Origin: a virus
Strand: one strand, 5' to 3'
Length of the DNA stretch: 59,405 nt
Virus record (IMG/VR): IMGVR_UViG_3300027881_000014
Coordinates: 1 to 59,405 of that record
Below, piece by piece: positions 9,925 to 18,550 of this stretch. Position numbers and translations under genes: made by a program. Below the pieces are notes generated by a model that saw only the letters and a list, made by a program, of their open reading frames with translations, had not been told where the DNA came from and ran no database searches. The first letter of the stretch is position 1. Each line of letters opens with the position of its first letter.

Positions 9925-10269
9925 TTATTGTACCGGTGTTTCTGTTAAGTCATCTGTTACGGTATTAGCAGCTACAGTTTCAGTAACTGAAGCCAATATA
10001 ATATAACTGAATTTATTAGATGCACCAGCTGATGTAGCTGTAAAAGTTACCGTGGCAACATTATTACTGACAGAACTTGCAATTGCTATTAACTCGGCAT
10101 CAGTATCAGCAGTGGAACTAGCCACAACTGAGATGATAGTTTTAGCAGGGAAAGATACTGTAAGTACTTTTGTTGCTGTAAGGGTAACTGTATCTGCAAC
10201 CAGGATTAAACCTGGAAAAATTGCAGGATTTACAGGCACATCCATTACTTTACTTCGTCTGTTAGCCAT
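9925..10269 (-). CDS. Small structural protein, possibly capsid decoration
   Basis: A 114-residue Ala/Thr/Val-rich protein with alternating strands and no Cys or charged catalytic cluster. After about 20 N-terminal residues the sequence reads as a compact immunoglobulin-like or decoration-type beta domain (VTLTATKVLTVSFPAKTI, then VATVTFTATSAG). It lies between two structural genes with short gaps of 9 and 15 bases, which points to the virion. Capsid decoration or a small connector part are the simplest readings. No family was recognised. Confidence 0.45.
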   Translation of the reverse strand: MANRRSKVMDVPVNPAIFPGLILVADTVTLTATKVLTVSFPAKTIISVVASSTADTDAELIAIASSVSNNVATVTFTATSAGASNKFSYIILASVTETVAANTVTDDLTETPVQ

Positions 10270-10284
10270 TAATTAGGTCCTTCC

Positions 10285-10878
10285 TTATTTGGTAAATGAA
10301 CCAGTAACTTCCCAGCGTAAACCGGGTGTTACTGCAACATCGTTACAAGTAAATAAAGTTCCTTTAAGCGTGTAGAAGGTACCAGTTGCAGCGACCGCTC
10401 TTGCGAGTCCTTGATCGATAGTAGCAGTTTTGGTAGCCCCCACATAATCAGTGATCTTTACAGTTTGAATATCTCCATTGTCAAATCTGACATCAAGATA
10501 ACATCCGTTGTAAACATCATTAATAGCCGAACCAGAAGTGGTCAATACAAATGAAGTTGAACCAGCCGCTTGTACGGTTGTACTTTGTACGCCCGTGATA
10601 ACACTAGCTGCGTCCGCATAATGCGCACCAGCATCAGTAGTTACTGTACCAAAGAGAATTTGAGCTCCCTTTTCATCAAGTGGTTGGCCCTGGATAAACT
10701 CAACTTTATCAAACTGATGAGGTATAACATAAGTGTCACCATCTTCTGTGGTTTCACCAATAGTAACCTTAATAAATTGTTTATAAAGTATGGGTCCTTC
10801 TACGTTCGAAGTATGTCCTTCTATTCGTAAGGGTTTGCTCTGTGTAAGAGCACTAAATGTTCCTAAAGCAGCAGCCAT
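10285..10878 (-). CDS. Structural protein downstream of the major capsid gene (197 aa)
   Basis: This 197-residue, beta-rich, Thr/Ala-rich protein follows the major capsid gene by about 30 bases. It opens with an extended N-terminal arm (MAAALGTFSALTQSKP) and has regular strands such as FIKVTIGETTEDGDTYVIP. One Cys pair may be possible (NGCYLDV and FTCNDV). Proteins at this spot are often capsid decoration or head-completion proteins. I see no enzyme motif. A role on the capsid surface is inferred from gene order only. Confidence 0.5.
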   Translation of the reverse strand: MAAALGTFSALTQSKPLRIEGHTSNVEGPILYKQFIKVTIGETTEDGDTYVIPHQFDKVEFIQGQPLDEKGAQILFGTVTTDAGAHYADAASVITGVQSTTVQAAGSTSFVLTTSGSAINDVYNGCYLDVRFDNGDIQTVKITDYVGATKTATIDQGLARAVAATGTFYTLKGTLFTCNDVAVTPGLRWEVTGSFTK

Positions 10879-10910
10879 TTACGCTACTCCTTTCTTAATT
10901 AGTTATTAAA

Positions 10911-12266
10911 TTATGAAGTTGCATTCAAGAATACCCAGTGAGCCTGGGGGTTAGTTCTCTTAAATGTAACTTGTCCGTAAATCTCAGATTCCATTTCATG
11001 AGGGTTAACCTGTGGAACAGTGATAGTTTTAATATCCATGTTCTGAAGGTGACCATACTGGAAGTGAGCCGGATCAATTATATAAGCGTAATCAGACATT
11101 CCGTGTAGCGAAAGTGTATCTGAAGGCGCAATAAGCAGAGTACCACCATTAGAAGCATTAAACTTGACTAGTTCAACACCCCAGCTATTTACAGCTGCTG
11201 GTAGTATGATCTTATTATCGATCATATTACTAAATTTAGTATACCAATCTGCTCCTGTGAGTCCAACTTTGACCTGTGCTCCATAATAGAACATGTCTTT
11301 AAGTTGCTCGTTAAAGTTTTTAGTCTGAAATAGTGAATCATCGTAATTCACATGGTTTGCAGCGGGAATAAATTCTGCTATTCCACCAGCGTACCATTTC
11401 CTGCGACCGTTTTCTGTAGCTGTTCCTCTCGAACCGAACAAGCCCATGACGTCCATCTCATTGAAGAACTCTTCAAGTGCTCTACGACCATTCCTCTGGA
11501 ATGTTTTCTCTGCTGTAAAGAAGCGATTTACGTTCTGTTCAGTTTCAGTTGCAGACCATTTTCTCATTACTATTTGACAATAGTTATAATCAAATTCGTC
11601 AACGTCACTGTACGTCAGCTGATCGTCTCTACCTTCAGGGATGCTGTTTCCAGCTTTCCATAAGAAAGGCGCGGTTATTGGAGAAGCCCAAGTTCCACCA
11701 GCAATATCTACTGCCATATCCGCATGACCTGTGGGCTCAACGCCCCCAAAGTTTCTGCGAACTGTAACTGCAGTAGCTGTACTGGATGCTGAACCTGCTA
11801 AATTACCCGAACCGTCACCGCCATTACTAATGACTTGGACTTGCTCTGGTAATGGGAATGAGCTAGTTTTAAGATTCATATCCTCACCAGTGGCATTAGG
11901 TAATGCTCTGGAAGAACTGACAAAGAATCCCATAAGATTTAGTACGTCACCTGCTTGTAATCTACGTCCTTCAGCGTTAAGAACATGAATTATATCATTC
12001 TTATCGCCTGAAGTAGATGTAGAATCAGATGAACCAAAAATACGTGCTAAACGTGCATATTCCAGACCCCATCTTGTCTCGACGTCTGCAGCTACGAAAG
12101 CACCATTGCTCTTAGCATAGTTCAATAATAGACGCATTAAATTCGCACGTCCCTCACCAATCTTGGTAAGCATCGCGGTACGTCTATCATATATTCGAAA
12201 ACTCGAAGGAATCTGATCAACTACCGGTTGCGCGGCATAATATGTTAAATTATAATCGTTGGCCAT
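10911..12266 (-). CDS. Major capsid protein (HK97-type, probable)
   Basis: A 451-residue protein placed directly after the scaffold gene in transcription order, with 13 bases between them. The N-terminal half has a Gly/Ser-rich flexible stretch (FGSSDSTSTSGDKND) consistent with an extended loop. The middle helix ALEEFFNEMDVMGLFGSRG fits a capsid spine helix, and the end shows strand-rich axial-domain-like sequence (QVTFKRTNPQAHWVFLN). Portal, scaffold and capsid are in the canonical order. The length is in the usual range for a podovirus capsid protein with an insertion. The fold is inferred; no sequence search was possible. Confidence 0.7.
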   Translation of the reverse strand: MANDYNLTYYAAQPVVDQIPSSFRIYDRRTAMLTKIGEGRANLMRLLLNYAKSNGAFVAADVETRWGLEYARLARIFGSSDSTSTSGDKNDIIHVLNAEGRRLQAGDVLNLMGFFVSSSRALPNATGEDMNLKTSSFPLPEQVQVISNGGDGSGNLAGSASSTATAVTVRRNFGGVEPTGHADMAVDIAGGTWASPITAPFLWKAGNSIPEGRDDQLTYSDVDEFDYNYCQIVMRKWSATETEQNVNRFFTAEKTFQRNGRRALEEFFNEMDVMGLFGSRGTATENGRRKWYAGGIAEFIPAANHVNYDDSLFQTKNFNEQLKDMFYYGAQVKVGLTGADWYTKFSNMIDNKIILPAAVNSWGVELVKFNASNGGTLLIAPSDTLSLHGMSDYAYIIDPAHFQYGHLQNMDIKTITVPQVNPHEMESEIYGQVTFKRTNPQAHWVFLNATS

Positions 12267-12279
12267 TTTCTTTCCTTAA

Positions 12280-13185
12280 TTATCCAAAATGTTTATTCAA
12301 TTCTTTAAAATGCTCCGGTATAGAAACTGGAGCTTGACCACCAAATTGATTAACTAAGTTAGGCGCTTTTGCACCTTTTTGCCCTTGTAGACCAGCATAC
12401 CAACGAGCGAGGTGTTTACCCTCTACTTTGGTAGCCCAATTTGAAAATTCCTGCCAATCAGTGGATCCCCACTTCATGTCATTCATTATATCAACTCGTT
12501 CTTTATCAGCAGCTTCTGATTGGGTTTTAACATCTTTAGCTCTTTGTTCCCTTAATGCCTTAAGAGATGCTGGAGCCTTAGCTGCACCTTTTTCAGTAAG
12601 ATCCTTATAAAGTTCATCTACACGCTTAAAGTAGCGCCATGATTTTGTTAACGGCTTGGTAGCCTCATCATCATCAGGAACGAAATCATCGCCAAATTCT
12701 TGTCCTATCTTCTCTTGTAAAGACGCATAGGGATCGCTTGGTTTAACCAGATCCGGGGCTATATCAGCTAGGAACGCTGCCTTAACTTCCGGGTCCTCAT
12801 ATACCTGATTAACAAATTCTGCAACATCTTTGTATTGTTCATACTGAGGTTTAATGCTATTGAGTTCGTTTTCGGTTTTGTTTAGGAGAGACTGAAAATG
12901 AGTCGCTCTTTCTTCTACCGACATACCATCAAAAGCACGTTGCGGGTCCTCTTTTTTCGGTGCAACTGGGAGACCTTCCCCGTCCACTACCGGTGTACCA
13001 CTGTCTCCTGTGCCATCACCCAATGCCTGCCCTGGATCATTATTACCAAACATAGCGTCGATATCGTTCATAATCGGATCAGTCTCATTCTGAGGCTGTA
13101 CCTTATTCCCAATAGTTCTGCTGTCTAGCTTTGGATCCAAGATGTCACCCGATGCTGGGGTTGAAGTCTGGATATTTTGTGTCAT
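12280..13185 (-). CDS. Capsid scaffold protein
   Basis: The 301-residue protein is highly charged, rich in Asp, Glu, Lys and Gln, with a disordered acidic N-terminal third containing DPGQALGDGTGDSGTP. Long predicted helices follow (VEERATHFQSLLNKTENELN; LKALREQRAKDVKTQSEAAD). It ends in a basic helix (EHFKELNKHFG) suited to contact capsid subunits. It lies between portal and capsid genes, the classic scaffold position, 2 bases after the portal stop. Scaffolds diverge fast, so the call depends on composition and position. Confidence 0.65.
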   Translation of the reverse strand: MTQNIQTSTPASGDILDPKLDSRTIGNKVQPQNETDPIMNDIDAMFGNNDPGQALGDGTGDSGTPVVDGEGLPVAPKKEDPQRAFDGMSVEERATHFQSLLNKTENELNSIKPQYEQYKDVAEFVNQVYEDPEVKAAFLADIAPDLVKPSDPYASLQEKIGQEFGDDFVPDDDEATKPLTKSWRYFKRVDELYKDLTEKGAAKAPASLKALREQRAKDVKTQSEAADKERVDIMNDMKWGSTDWQEFSNWATKVEGKHLARWYAGLQGQKGAKAPNLVNQFGGQAPVSIPEHFKELNKHFG

Positions 13186-13187
13186 TA

Positions 13188-15188
13188 TTAACCTTGTTTG
13201 TTTTGTTGTTTACGCTTGGCTTCTGCATCTGATTTATCTTTGATCTGGGCTTTCGCCAATTCATCAGCCAATTTCAGTTTCGTCTCGAGTTCTGCAAACT
13301 TCTCACCAATCATTTGCTCTTTACTAGTCATCTCTTTGAGAATCCTATTTTCTAACGAGATGTTAATGAATTTATTTTCCATCTGTTTACTCGTTTCTAA
13401 GAGCCTATCATATGCAGCTTGCTGATCTTGAAGCTTTTGTTCAGCTCTTTTAACAGTATCAAGCTTCTGCATTAGTTCATCCCATTCCCTAACATCACTT
13501 AATTCCATTGCTTTCTGGGTTAAGATTTGTCTCTCTGAAGGATCAGGAGATGATTGTGCAATTTTTGCTAACTCTGTAGCTATAGCCAATCTTTGTGTTG
13601 GCATAGCAGTAGACGGTACACTCACTGTTAAAAACTTCATCGTTTTGATGTCGTTTGCAACGTCAAGCGCAATCTGCAACTCATTCAATTCGCCATTTTC
13701 ATCGAAGAATGAGAAACTATCAGGTGTCAAATGGGCTGCCATATACTCTATCATTACCTGTCCAAGTTCTTTCATTACTTGATTGATATGAGCTGATGAC
13801 ATTTTTACTCTCATCATAGCAGCACTTTGGTATTGCTGAAGGGAACTGAAGACTTCTACTCCGGCATCTTTAGCATTACCTTGTAGTATTGCATTGACTC
13901 CTGTAGAATACTCGATTCCTTGTTTCAGCATCTCTAATACGTTCGGATAGAAATTACTAAGTTTAGCAATACTATCACGCTCAGGCTTAAGAACTTGATT
14001 CTCATATACCTTTGGAACATATTCCTTTATAACTTTGGGGTTTGCTCCAAATTGTTCCCATTTCTCCCTATCTTCTTCTGCGATTGATCCCTTAGGAGCA
14101 TTCCAACCTGCATTATTAGATAGGATTCCATTAAGAATCATTATCTGCAAGACTTTATCAAAAGCCTGTTGCATACCCTTGGTGAAATGGATCATACCAT
14201 AACTACGATATGCTCTTCCACCCCATTCAAAAAAGGCCGTTCTTAACGGATAATCAGTTATAGGTAAGATCTCTTCCCATATAGTCCAATCACCCATTGC
14301 AATGGTCTTTTTTATGTAAATATCAGGAAGAACCTTATCAGCATTAGCTGTTATGGCCTCTCCCTCTAGCCCCAGATTTTCTTTAAAGAGCATCTGAACT
14401 AGTCCATTTTCCTTGACTAAATACATATCAGTAAAAACTTTTTCATAGTATTCACGAACGATAATTCTATCGTCAGCATTCCAATGAGAAGTAGTCACAT
14501 CTTGTTTTTCAGTAAGTTCTTGTTCAACCCATGTTTGCCCAGTAAGGCCCTTGATGTCAACCGGTGTACCATTATCATTTTTAAGTTGCGAGATGATACC
14601 ACCATAGACTTGTAGTGCCTTGGGTATAGTAAATGCTTTTTCAATAAAGAATCCCTCCATATCTTCAAGCGTTTTACTTTTAGCGTTAATATCAAGAATA
14701 ACTTCATCAAAGGGTACATGTGCAACCCGAAGGTTAAACATACCCTGTCTGTAGAAATCAACAGGTGAAACCATAATATGGCCCATTCCTGTTATTAGCA
14801 TTTCCTTGATCATTGATTCGATTTCTACAGAGGCATTAGAATTATACATAATTCCATGCTTCATTTTATCAAGTACAAATGCATGTTGCTTAGCCCTACC
14901 ATCTAAAGACAATGTCTTTACGGAGGGTTTGGTCTGGGTTAAGAGTGCTAATTTCTGGTTGGTAACGGGGTGCAGAAAGTTAATAGATACAGGAATATTT
15001 GTATTATCTGTTATCTTAGAAACTTGAGTGGAGGTATAAGTCGTACCGGTCTGATCTACATCGTTATAGTAGTATTCTTCTGACTCTTCTGCACGAGTGA
15101 GCCATTGTTTTCTACCCCAGGTTGTATCAGACTTCCAACTCACATACCTTTCACGAATGCGCTCAGGCACTCTCTGAAAGTTTATCAT
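13188..15188 (-). CDS. Portal protein
   Basis: A 666-residue protein, first gene of the head module. It opens with RVPERIRERYVSWKSDT and WLTRAEESEEYYYNDVDQTG, like portals of podoviruses of the P22 and crAss-like type. The central part has the expected wing/stem character (QKLALLTQTKPSVKTLSLDG; IKEMLITGMGHIMVSPVDF). The final 120 residues form a long charged coiled coil (EQKLQDQQAAYDRLLETSKQ to the Lys-rich end), a barrel-like extension. A consensus promoter and a terminator lie just upstream, so head gene transcription probably starts here. Identity is inferred from order, size and style. Confidence 0.75.
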   Translation of the reverse strand: MINFQRVPERIRERYVSWKSDTTWGRKQWLTRAEESEEYYYNDVDQTGTTYTSTQVSKITDNTNIPVSINFLHPVTNQKLALLTQTKPSVKTLSLDGRAKQHAFVLDKMKHGIMYNSNASVEIESMIKEMLITGMGHIMVSPVDFYRQGMFNLRVAHVPFDEVILDINAKSKTLEDMEGFFIEKAFTIPKALQVYGGIISQLKNDNGTPVDIKGLTGQTWVEQELTEKQDVTTSHWNADDRIIVREYYEKVFTDMYLVKENGLVQMLFKENLGLEGEAITANADKVLPDIYIKKTIAMGDWTIWEEILPITDYPLRTAFFEWGGRAYRSYGMIHFTKGMQQAFDKVLQIMILNGILSNNAGWNAPKGSIAEEDREKWEQFGANPKVIKEYVPKVYENQVLKPERDSIAKLSNFYPNVLEMLKQGIEYSTGVNAILQGNAKDAGVEVFSSLQQYQSAAMMRVKMSSAHINQVMKELGQVMIEYMAAHLTPDSFSFFDENGELNELQIALDVANDIKTMKFLTVSVPSTAMPTQRLAIATELAKIAQSSPDPSERQILTQKAMELSDVREWDELMQKLDTVKRAEQKLQDQQAAYDRLLETSKQMENKFINISLENRILKEMTSKEQMIGEKFAELETKLKLADELAKAQIKDKSDAEAKRKQQNKQG

Positions 15189-15231
15189 GTGGACAGTTCT
15201 TATTTATGCATAAAAAATGATCAAGATTTTG

Positions 15232-15260
15232 AATATACAAAATAAAACTGTCTTTGTCAA
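15232..15260 (-). promoter_or_regulatory. Sigma70-like promoter for the head operon
   Basis: On the minus strand TTGACA (15255-15260) is followed after exactly 17 bases by TATATT (15232-15237). The ATG of the portal gene lies about 45 bases downstream of the -10 box. The flanks CTTGACAAA and TTTGTATATT are nearly shared with the promoter at 31675-31703. Use by host RNA polymerase is the likely reading. Confidence 0.75.
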
Positions 15261-15269
15261 GCTTTCTTT

Positions 15270-15303
15270 AAAAAAAGATGCCCCAGCACTAAGCCGAGAC
15301 ATC
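15270..15303 (-). terminator. Rho-independent terminator ending the 15.3-15.9 kb transcript
   Basis: The minus strand has an 11-bp stem with G-U pairs (GATGTCTCGGC with GCTGGGGCATC), a five-base loop, then a run of seven or more T. It ends transcription coming from the replication module and RNA region 10 bases before the head promoter. Confidence 0.75.
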
Positions 15304-15304
15304 A

Positions 15305-15940
15305 CCAGTAAGGGAGATTTGAGGACAAAAATAGTAGCCCGAATGGGACTTGCACCGCCATATAGTCGACTTCAAGACAGAAATTTAGGATTAGGCCATG
15401 TCGGCTACGCCGTGATGGTTTCTCTCCATATTTCAAGAGTAATACGTTACTATATAACATTCCTTGTCGAAGGGAATCATATCGTGAGGTTGAGCAGCCT
15501 CAGGTTCTAAGGATAAGTAGTTTCAAAAGTTTCTGGTTATACTTGTTTCTGTAGGTATAGAGTTTCCCTGCGCAGGGCTCCACTATACTAAGGTAGATTG
15601 AATTTAGTTCTCTACTGAGCCATTACGCTCTGTGTCATTAAACAACATTTTCTCACTGATCACCGCCGGTTATTTCTAACCCGTGGGTTTGGAGTAAGTC
15701 CATGCATTGGATATGCCTACCTATACAATTTTACTGATGCAGTACAAATGGCCATCCAATAGCCTCCTGCATTCATTCGTAAAATTCCATACTTACAGTC
15801 TTCACTATATCCCAATATCCGATCTATTAAACTATCGGGCCAACCCAGATAACCGGCTCTTTTGAGTCCCGGCACTGGTTGATCATGACTGAAGCGGAGG
15901 ATACGTCCTCCACGTTTTGCTTCTCATCTAAGAGAAGAAA
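15305..15940 (-). ncRNA. Candidate large structured RNA A (gene-free 640 nt)
   Basis: No convincing reading frame lies here. The minus strand shows many local stems: GAAGC with GCTTC enclosing GGAGGA-CGTA-TCCTCC (15891-15923); CCGAT with ATCGG (15819-15838); a GAAA tetraloop hairpin GGTTA-GAAA-TAACC (15668-15681); and CCCTG-CG-CAGGG inside TATAG...CTATA (15556-15587). Near the 3' end, GTAGCC pairs with GGGCTAC in a tRNA-sized, tRNA-like segment (about 15333-15408), but it lacks a convincing anticodon arm. A terminator follows. The density of perfect stems suggests an ornate phage RNA like GOLLD or ROOL in spirit; I could not match a known consensus. Confidence 0.6.
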
Positions 15941-15942
15941 TA

Positions 15943-16623
15943 CTAAGTAATCCTGACTGACGCCGTTCTCTTTGTCGCCAATGCGGGATGAATTTCGGGA
16001 AGCTGAGAGACTTGCGCCTCTCGCTTTAAAATCTTGAACTCCGGAACCTTAGCTACGCTTGCTATTAGTTCTTTCCATGTTGCTTCCGTTAATTTTACCG
16101 TCACATTAATCAGGTCGTCATTAACCTGTTCTATGTCAACGATCTCTCGTCTCTCGCTTATATAAGGATGGAACGAGTATATATGACCACGAAGGGGAGA
16201 ACCCTCGCTCAAGCTATGCAATCTCTGTTTCAGCCGCGCGATGTTTCTCTGTATTCTGCCAGAGACACCAGAAATTCTCGCTGTGGCTTCCCGTTTGAGT
16301 TCTTTAATCTTGTCAAGCTCAGCCTCTAATTCGGTCATGACGTATCCGTATGCGTCGACTTTATCTTTGATAGCTAGTTCTTGATTCTGCCATATTAGAT
16401 CTTGATCGTTAGTAATTTCTCCGTCTTGATCTTCTATATCTGCTTGGAGACATAAATGATCATACAATAGCTCAGCTAACGTAATGGGATTACTCTTGCT
16501 CGTGAGTGAACCCGACTGGATTGCGCTTGACTTCAAGGGTCTGCTCGCCTCCAGGTTTGCTCCAGGCGTATTTGTCTGCGCCTTTTCCGTTTGCTTTGCC
16601 GATGAATTCGAATTGTGTTTCAT
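15943..16623 (-). CDS. Gp157-like protein (Siphovirus Gp157 family)
   Basis: From about residue 46 the sequence ITLAELLYDHLCLQADIEDQ, an IKDKVDAYGYVMTELEAELD segment and a Lys/Arg helix ending RLKQRLHSL match the layout of Gp157 family proteins. These are helical, about 160 residues, and found in phage recombination/replication modules. A C-terminal beta domain of about 70 residues follows. The first ATG (16623) makes the N-terminal 45 residues overlap the upstream gene by 134 bases in another frame. This Ser/Thr/Asn-rich lead may be spurious, since the domain starts just after the upstream stop, where no normal start codon is visible. Confidence 0.6.
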   Translation of the reverse strand: MKHNSNSSAKQTEKAQTNTPGANLEASRPLKSSAIQSGSLTSKSNPITLAELLYDHLCLQADIEDQDGEITNDQDLIWQNQELAIKDKVDAYGYVMTELEAELDKIKELKREATARISGVSGRIQRNIARLKQRLHSLSEGSPLRGHIYSFHPYISERREIVDIEQVNDDLINVTVKLTEATWKELIASVAKVPEFKILKREAQVSQLPEIHPALATKRTASVRIT

Positions 16624-18550
16624 CAGTTTCTTTCTTGTTTAAGAGTATCTTAGTAAAGACATCTGCGCCGGTCGCGTTTGATGCTTCTAGTAATACTTCT
16701 GGAACTGCTGTTTTATTAGCAGCTAAATAAGCGGAAATCTCGAAGCCTCGAGCCCGTCGCTTTTCATCCAGATTATAATAGTAGGTTTTACCATTCTTCT
16801 CAGAAACAGTAACCTTCAGATTAGGAACCTCTTTAGAATCCCATACAGGTGCATTCTCTTTATCCCACGTGCTGTGAGAGACTTCCTCTTTGAAAGGAAG
16901 TTCTGGTTCCTTACTAGGTGGTGATGAGTCAACTCCTTTTGCAAGGCAATTGCCACACAATTCAGGTAGTCGATCTGTTGTTTGAATATCAAATATCTTA
17001 TCTTTCTTACAATTCTGGCATATATAGTGAGTTTCCACTGTATATCCAGATTTAATTAAGTCACGAGTTGTTTCAAACATCTCTGCTTCTCTTTCAGGTG
17101 GAAGAGGTAGAGGATGTAATACAATGAACTTCTTAGCTTTAATGGCTTCTGCTTTCTTTTTCTTCCAATCTCCATAAAAGCCTTGTTTTTTATCAGTTGT
17201 GAGCTCTTTAGCTTTTTCCTTAGAAATTCTCACTAACCTAGCATTAGTTGGTTCTGGACCAAGCAATGTTTTACCACGCTTAATATCACCATATTCCTTA
17301 CACTTAATCCATTGTTTACTCGTCATAAATCCTTGGACATTGTACGGCATTCCGAATCCAATGTTCTTCAGTTCAGTAACCAGTTCACTTACCTCGGCAA
17401 TTGAAAACCACTTTGACATGGCTAACTTCCATTTTGACTGTTGAACTAAATCAATAACTTTATGAATATTGAAATGGTTCTTCAAGACTAGTGGTAAAAC
17501 TGGCGAGACTTTTAGTTTTGTTACATCATGATATAATTTTCCAATATCTCTATCTCGATTAAATAAGAGCTTACCTTCAGGTGTAACTTCTGATACTGAT
17601 CTGTTTTCTCGCAGAAAGTCTCCATAATCTGTATATGGCCATTGTTCTTCCTGAGGCATAATTATATGCTCTTCAGAACCTTTATGTCCATCTTCAATTA
17701 CTTCAAATTCTGCATTAATAATATTTCCATTTCCATAGGACTCGTCTAATTTCTCATTGAGTCTTCTGGGGCCAATGTAAGGAGAATTAATCTCCCTGTC
17801 TTCTTTCCTATAATCCCATGAATTATAATTCACAGCTTCAGCAAAGCGTTGATAACCTGCTTCATGTGGCATTCTAACATATTGATATTCTTTAAAGAAA
17901 TCAACAAATTTACGTAATTGGCTTCTCAATTCATTCACAGATGCATATGCATTTTCTGAATGATTATTATGATAACCTACTCCGAAGTTAATACCACTAC
18001 ACCCGAGATGTTCTAAATCTCTTATGCAACTATAGCCACCCCAAGAAGTTTCAAAATTATATTTCCCGAGCTTATATCTAAGCTGTTCTGTGCTATATTG
18101 GTATGTTACTGCGCCCGTTCCCTTACGATCGAACATGAACATCCAATTATACTTCTTTGGTGGGTCAAACCATAATGCTGTGGATTTACCCTTTTCTTCG
18201 TCATCTGTTAATAAGATGTCAAATTTAAGTTTACATTTAGTTAGATAGTCTAAACCTACATGTAGGCCAAGTCTATCATCATGGGTTGGTGAAAAGATCC
18301 AAGTATCTGACTTGAACTTTACTGGTTGGAAGACACCATTTGGCTGTACCGTGTCTGTATGACCGACGAATAGAACTTTTGCTCCATTGTCTCGGTACCA
18401 AAATCGTTTTCCTTCTTTGGTTTTATATTCCGTAAGACCATACTTAGCAGCTATTACTGTAGGTTTCATCCTAGCCATAGCTTTCATTTCTCCGTAATGG
18501 AGATTTGGCATGTTCTTCTTCGGATTATTTCTTATTACTGGCTTTTTCAT
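16490..18550 (-). CDS. M20/M28-like zinc metallopeptidase with C-terminal zinc ribbon
   Basis: The first 210 residues carry the metal-ligand pattern of co-catalytic zinc aminopeptidases/deacylases: HTD (64-66), DD (91-92), EE (118-119), D141 and a His in YHNNHSENAYAS (near 196). GGYSCIRDLE lies between them. The remainder is a long unassigned region. A four-Cys zinc ribbon follows at C511, C514, C532 and C535, then a Lys-rich tail domain. At 686 residues it is much longer than a bare M20 enzyme. It lies in the replication module between the helicase-linked gene and the Gp157-like gene and overlaps both. The substrate is unknown; processing of a phage or host protein or peptide is possible. 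Confidence 0.6.
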   Translation of the reverse strand: MKKPVIRNNPKKNMPNLHYGEMKAMARMKPTVIAAKYGLTEYKTKEGKRFWYRDNGAKVLFVGHTDTVQPNGVFQPVKFKSDTWIFSPTHDDRLGLHVGLDYLTKCKLKFDILLTDDEEKGKSTALWFDPPKKYNWMFMFDRKGTGAVTYQYSTEQLRYKLGKYNFETSWGGYSCIRDLEHLGCSGINFGVGYHNNHSENAYASVNELRSQLRKFVDFFKEYQYVRMPHEAGYQRFAEAVNYNSWDYRKEDREINSPYIGPRRLNEKLDESYGNGNIINAEFEVIEDGHKGSEEHIIMPQEEQWPYTDYGDFLRENRSVSEVTPEGKLLFNRDRDIGKLYHDVTKLKVSPVLPLVLKNHFNIHKVIDLVQQSKWKLAMSKWFSIAEVSELVTELKNIGFGMPYNVQGFMTSKQWIKCKEYGDIKRGKTLLGPEPTNARLVRISKEKAKELTTDKKQGFYGDWKKKKAEAIKAKKFIVLHPLPLPPEREAEMFETTRDLIKSGYTVETHYICQNCKKDKIFDIQTTDRLPELCGNCLAKGVDSSPPSKEPELPFKEEVSHSTWDKENAPVWDSKEVPNLKVTVSEKNGKTYYYNLDEKRRARGFEISAYLAANKTAVPEVLLEASNATGADVFTKILLNKKETDETQFEFIGKANGKGADKYAWSKPGGEQTLEVKRNPVGFTHEQE

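Noticed and set aside
15333-15408. A second ordinary tRNA at the 3' end of RNA A
   Set aside because: Ends pair as GTAGCC/GGGCTAC and a T-arm-like GGTGCAAGTCC is present, but T-stem and anticodon stem do not pair.
15217-15510. Rightward 97-codon frame in RNA region A
   Set aside because: It runs against the local transcription and across the promoter, terminator and stems; composition is not protein-like.
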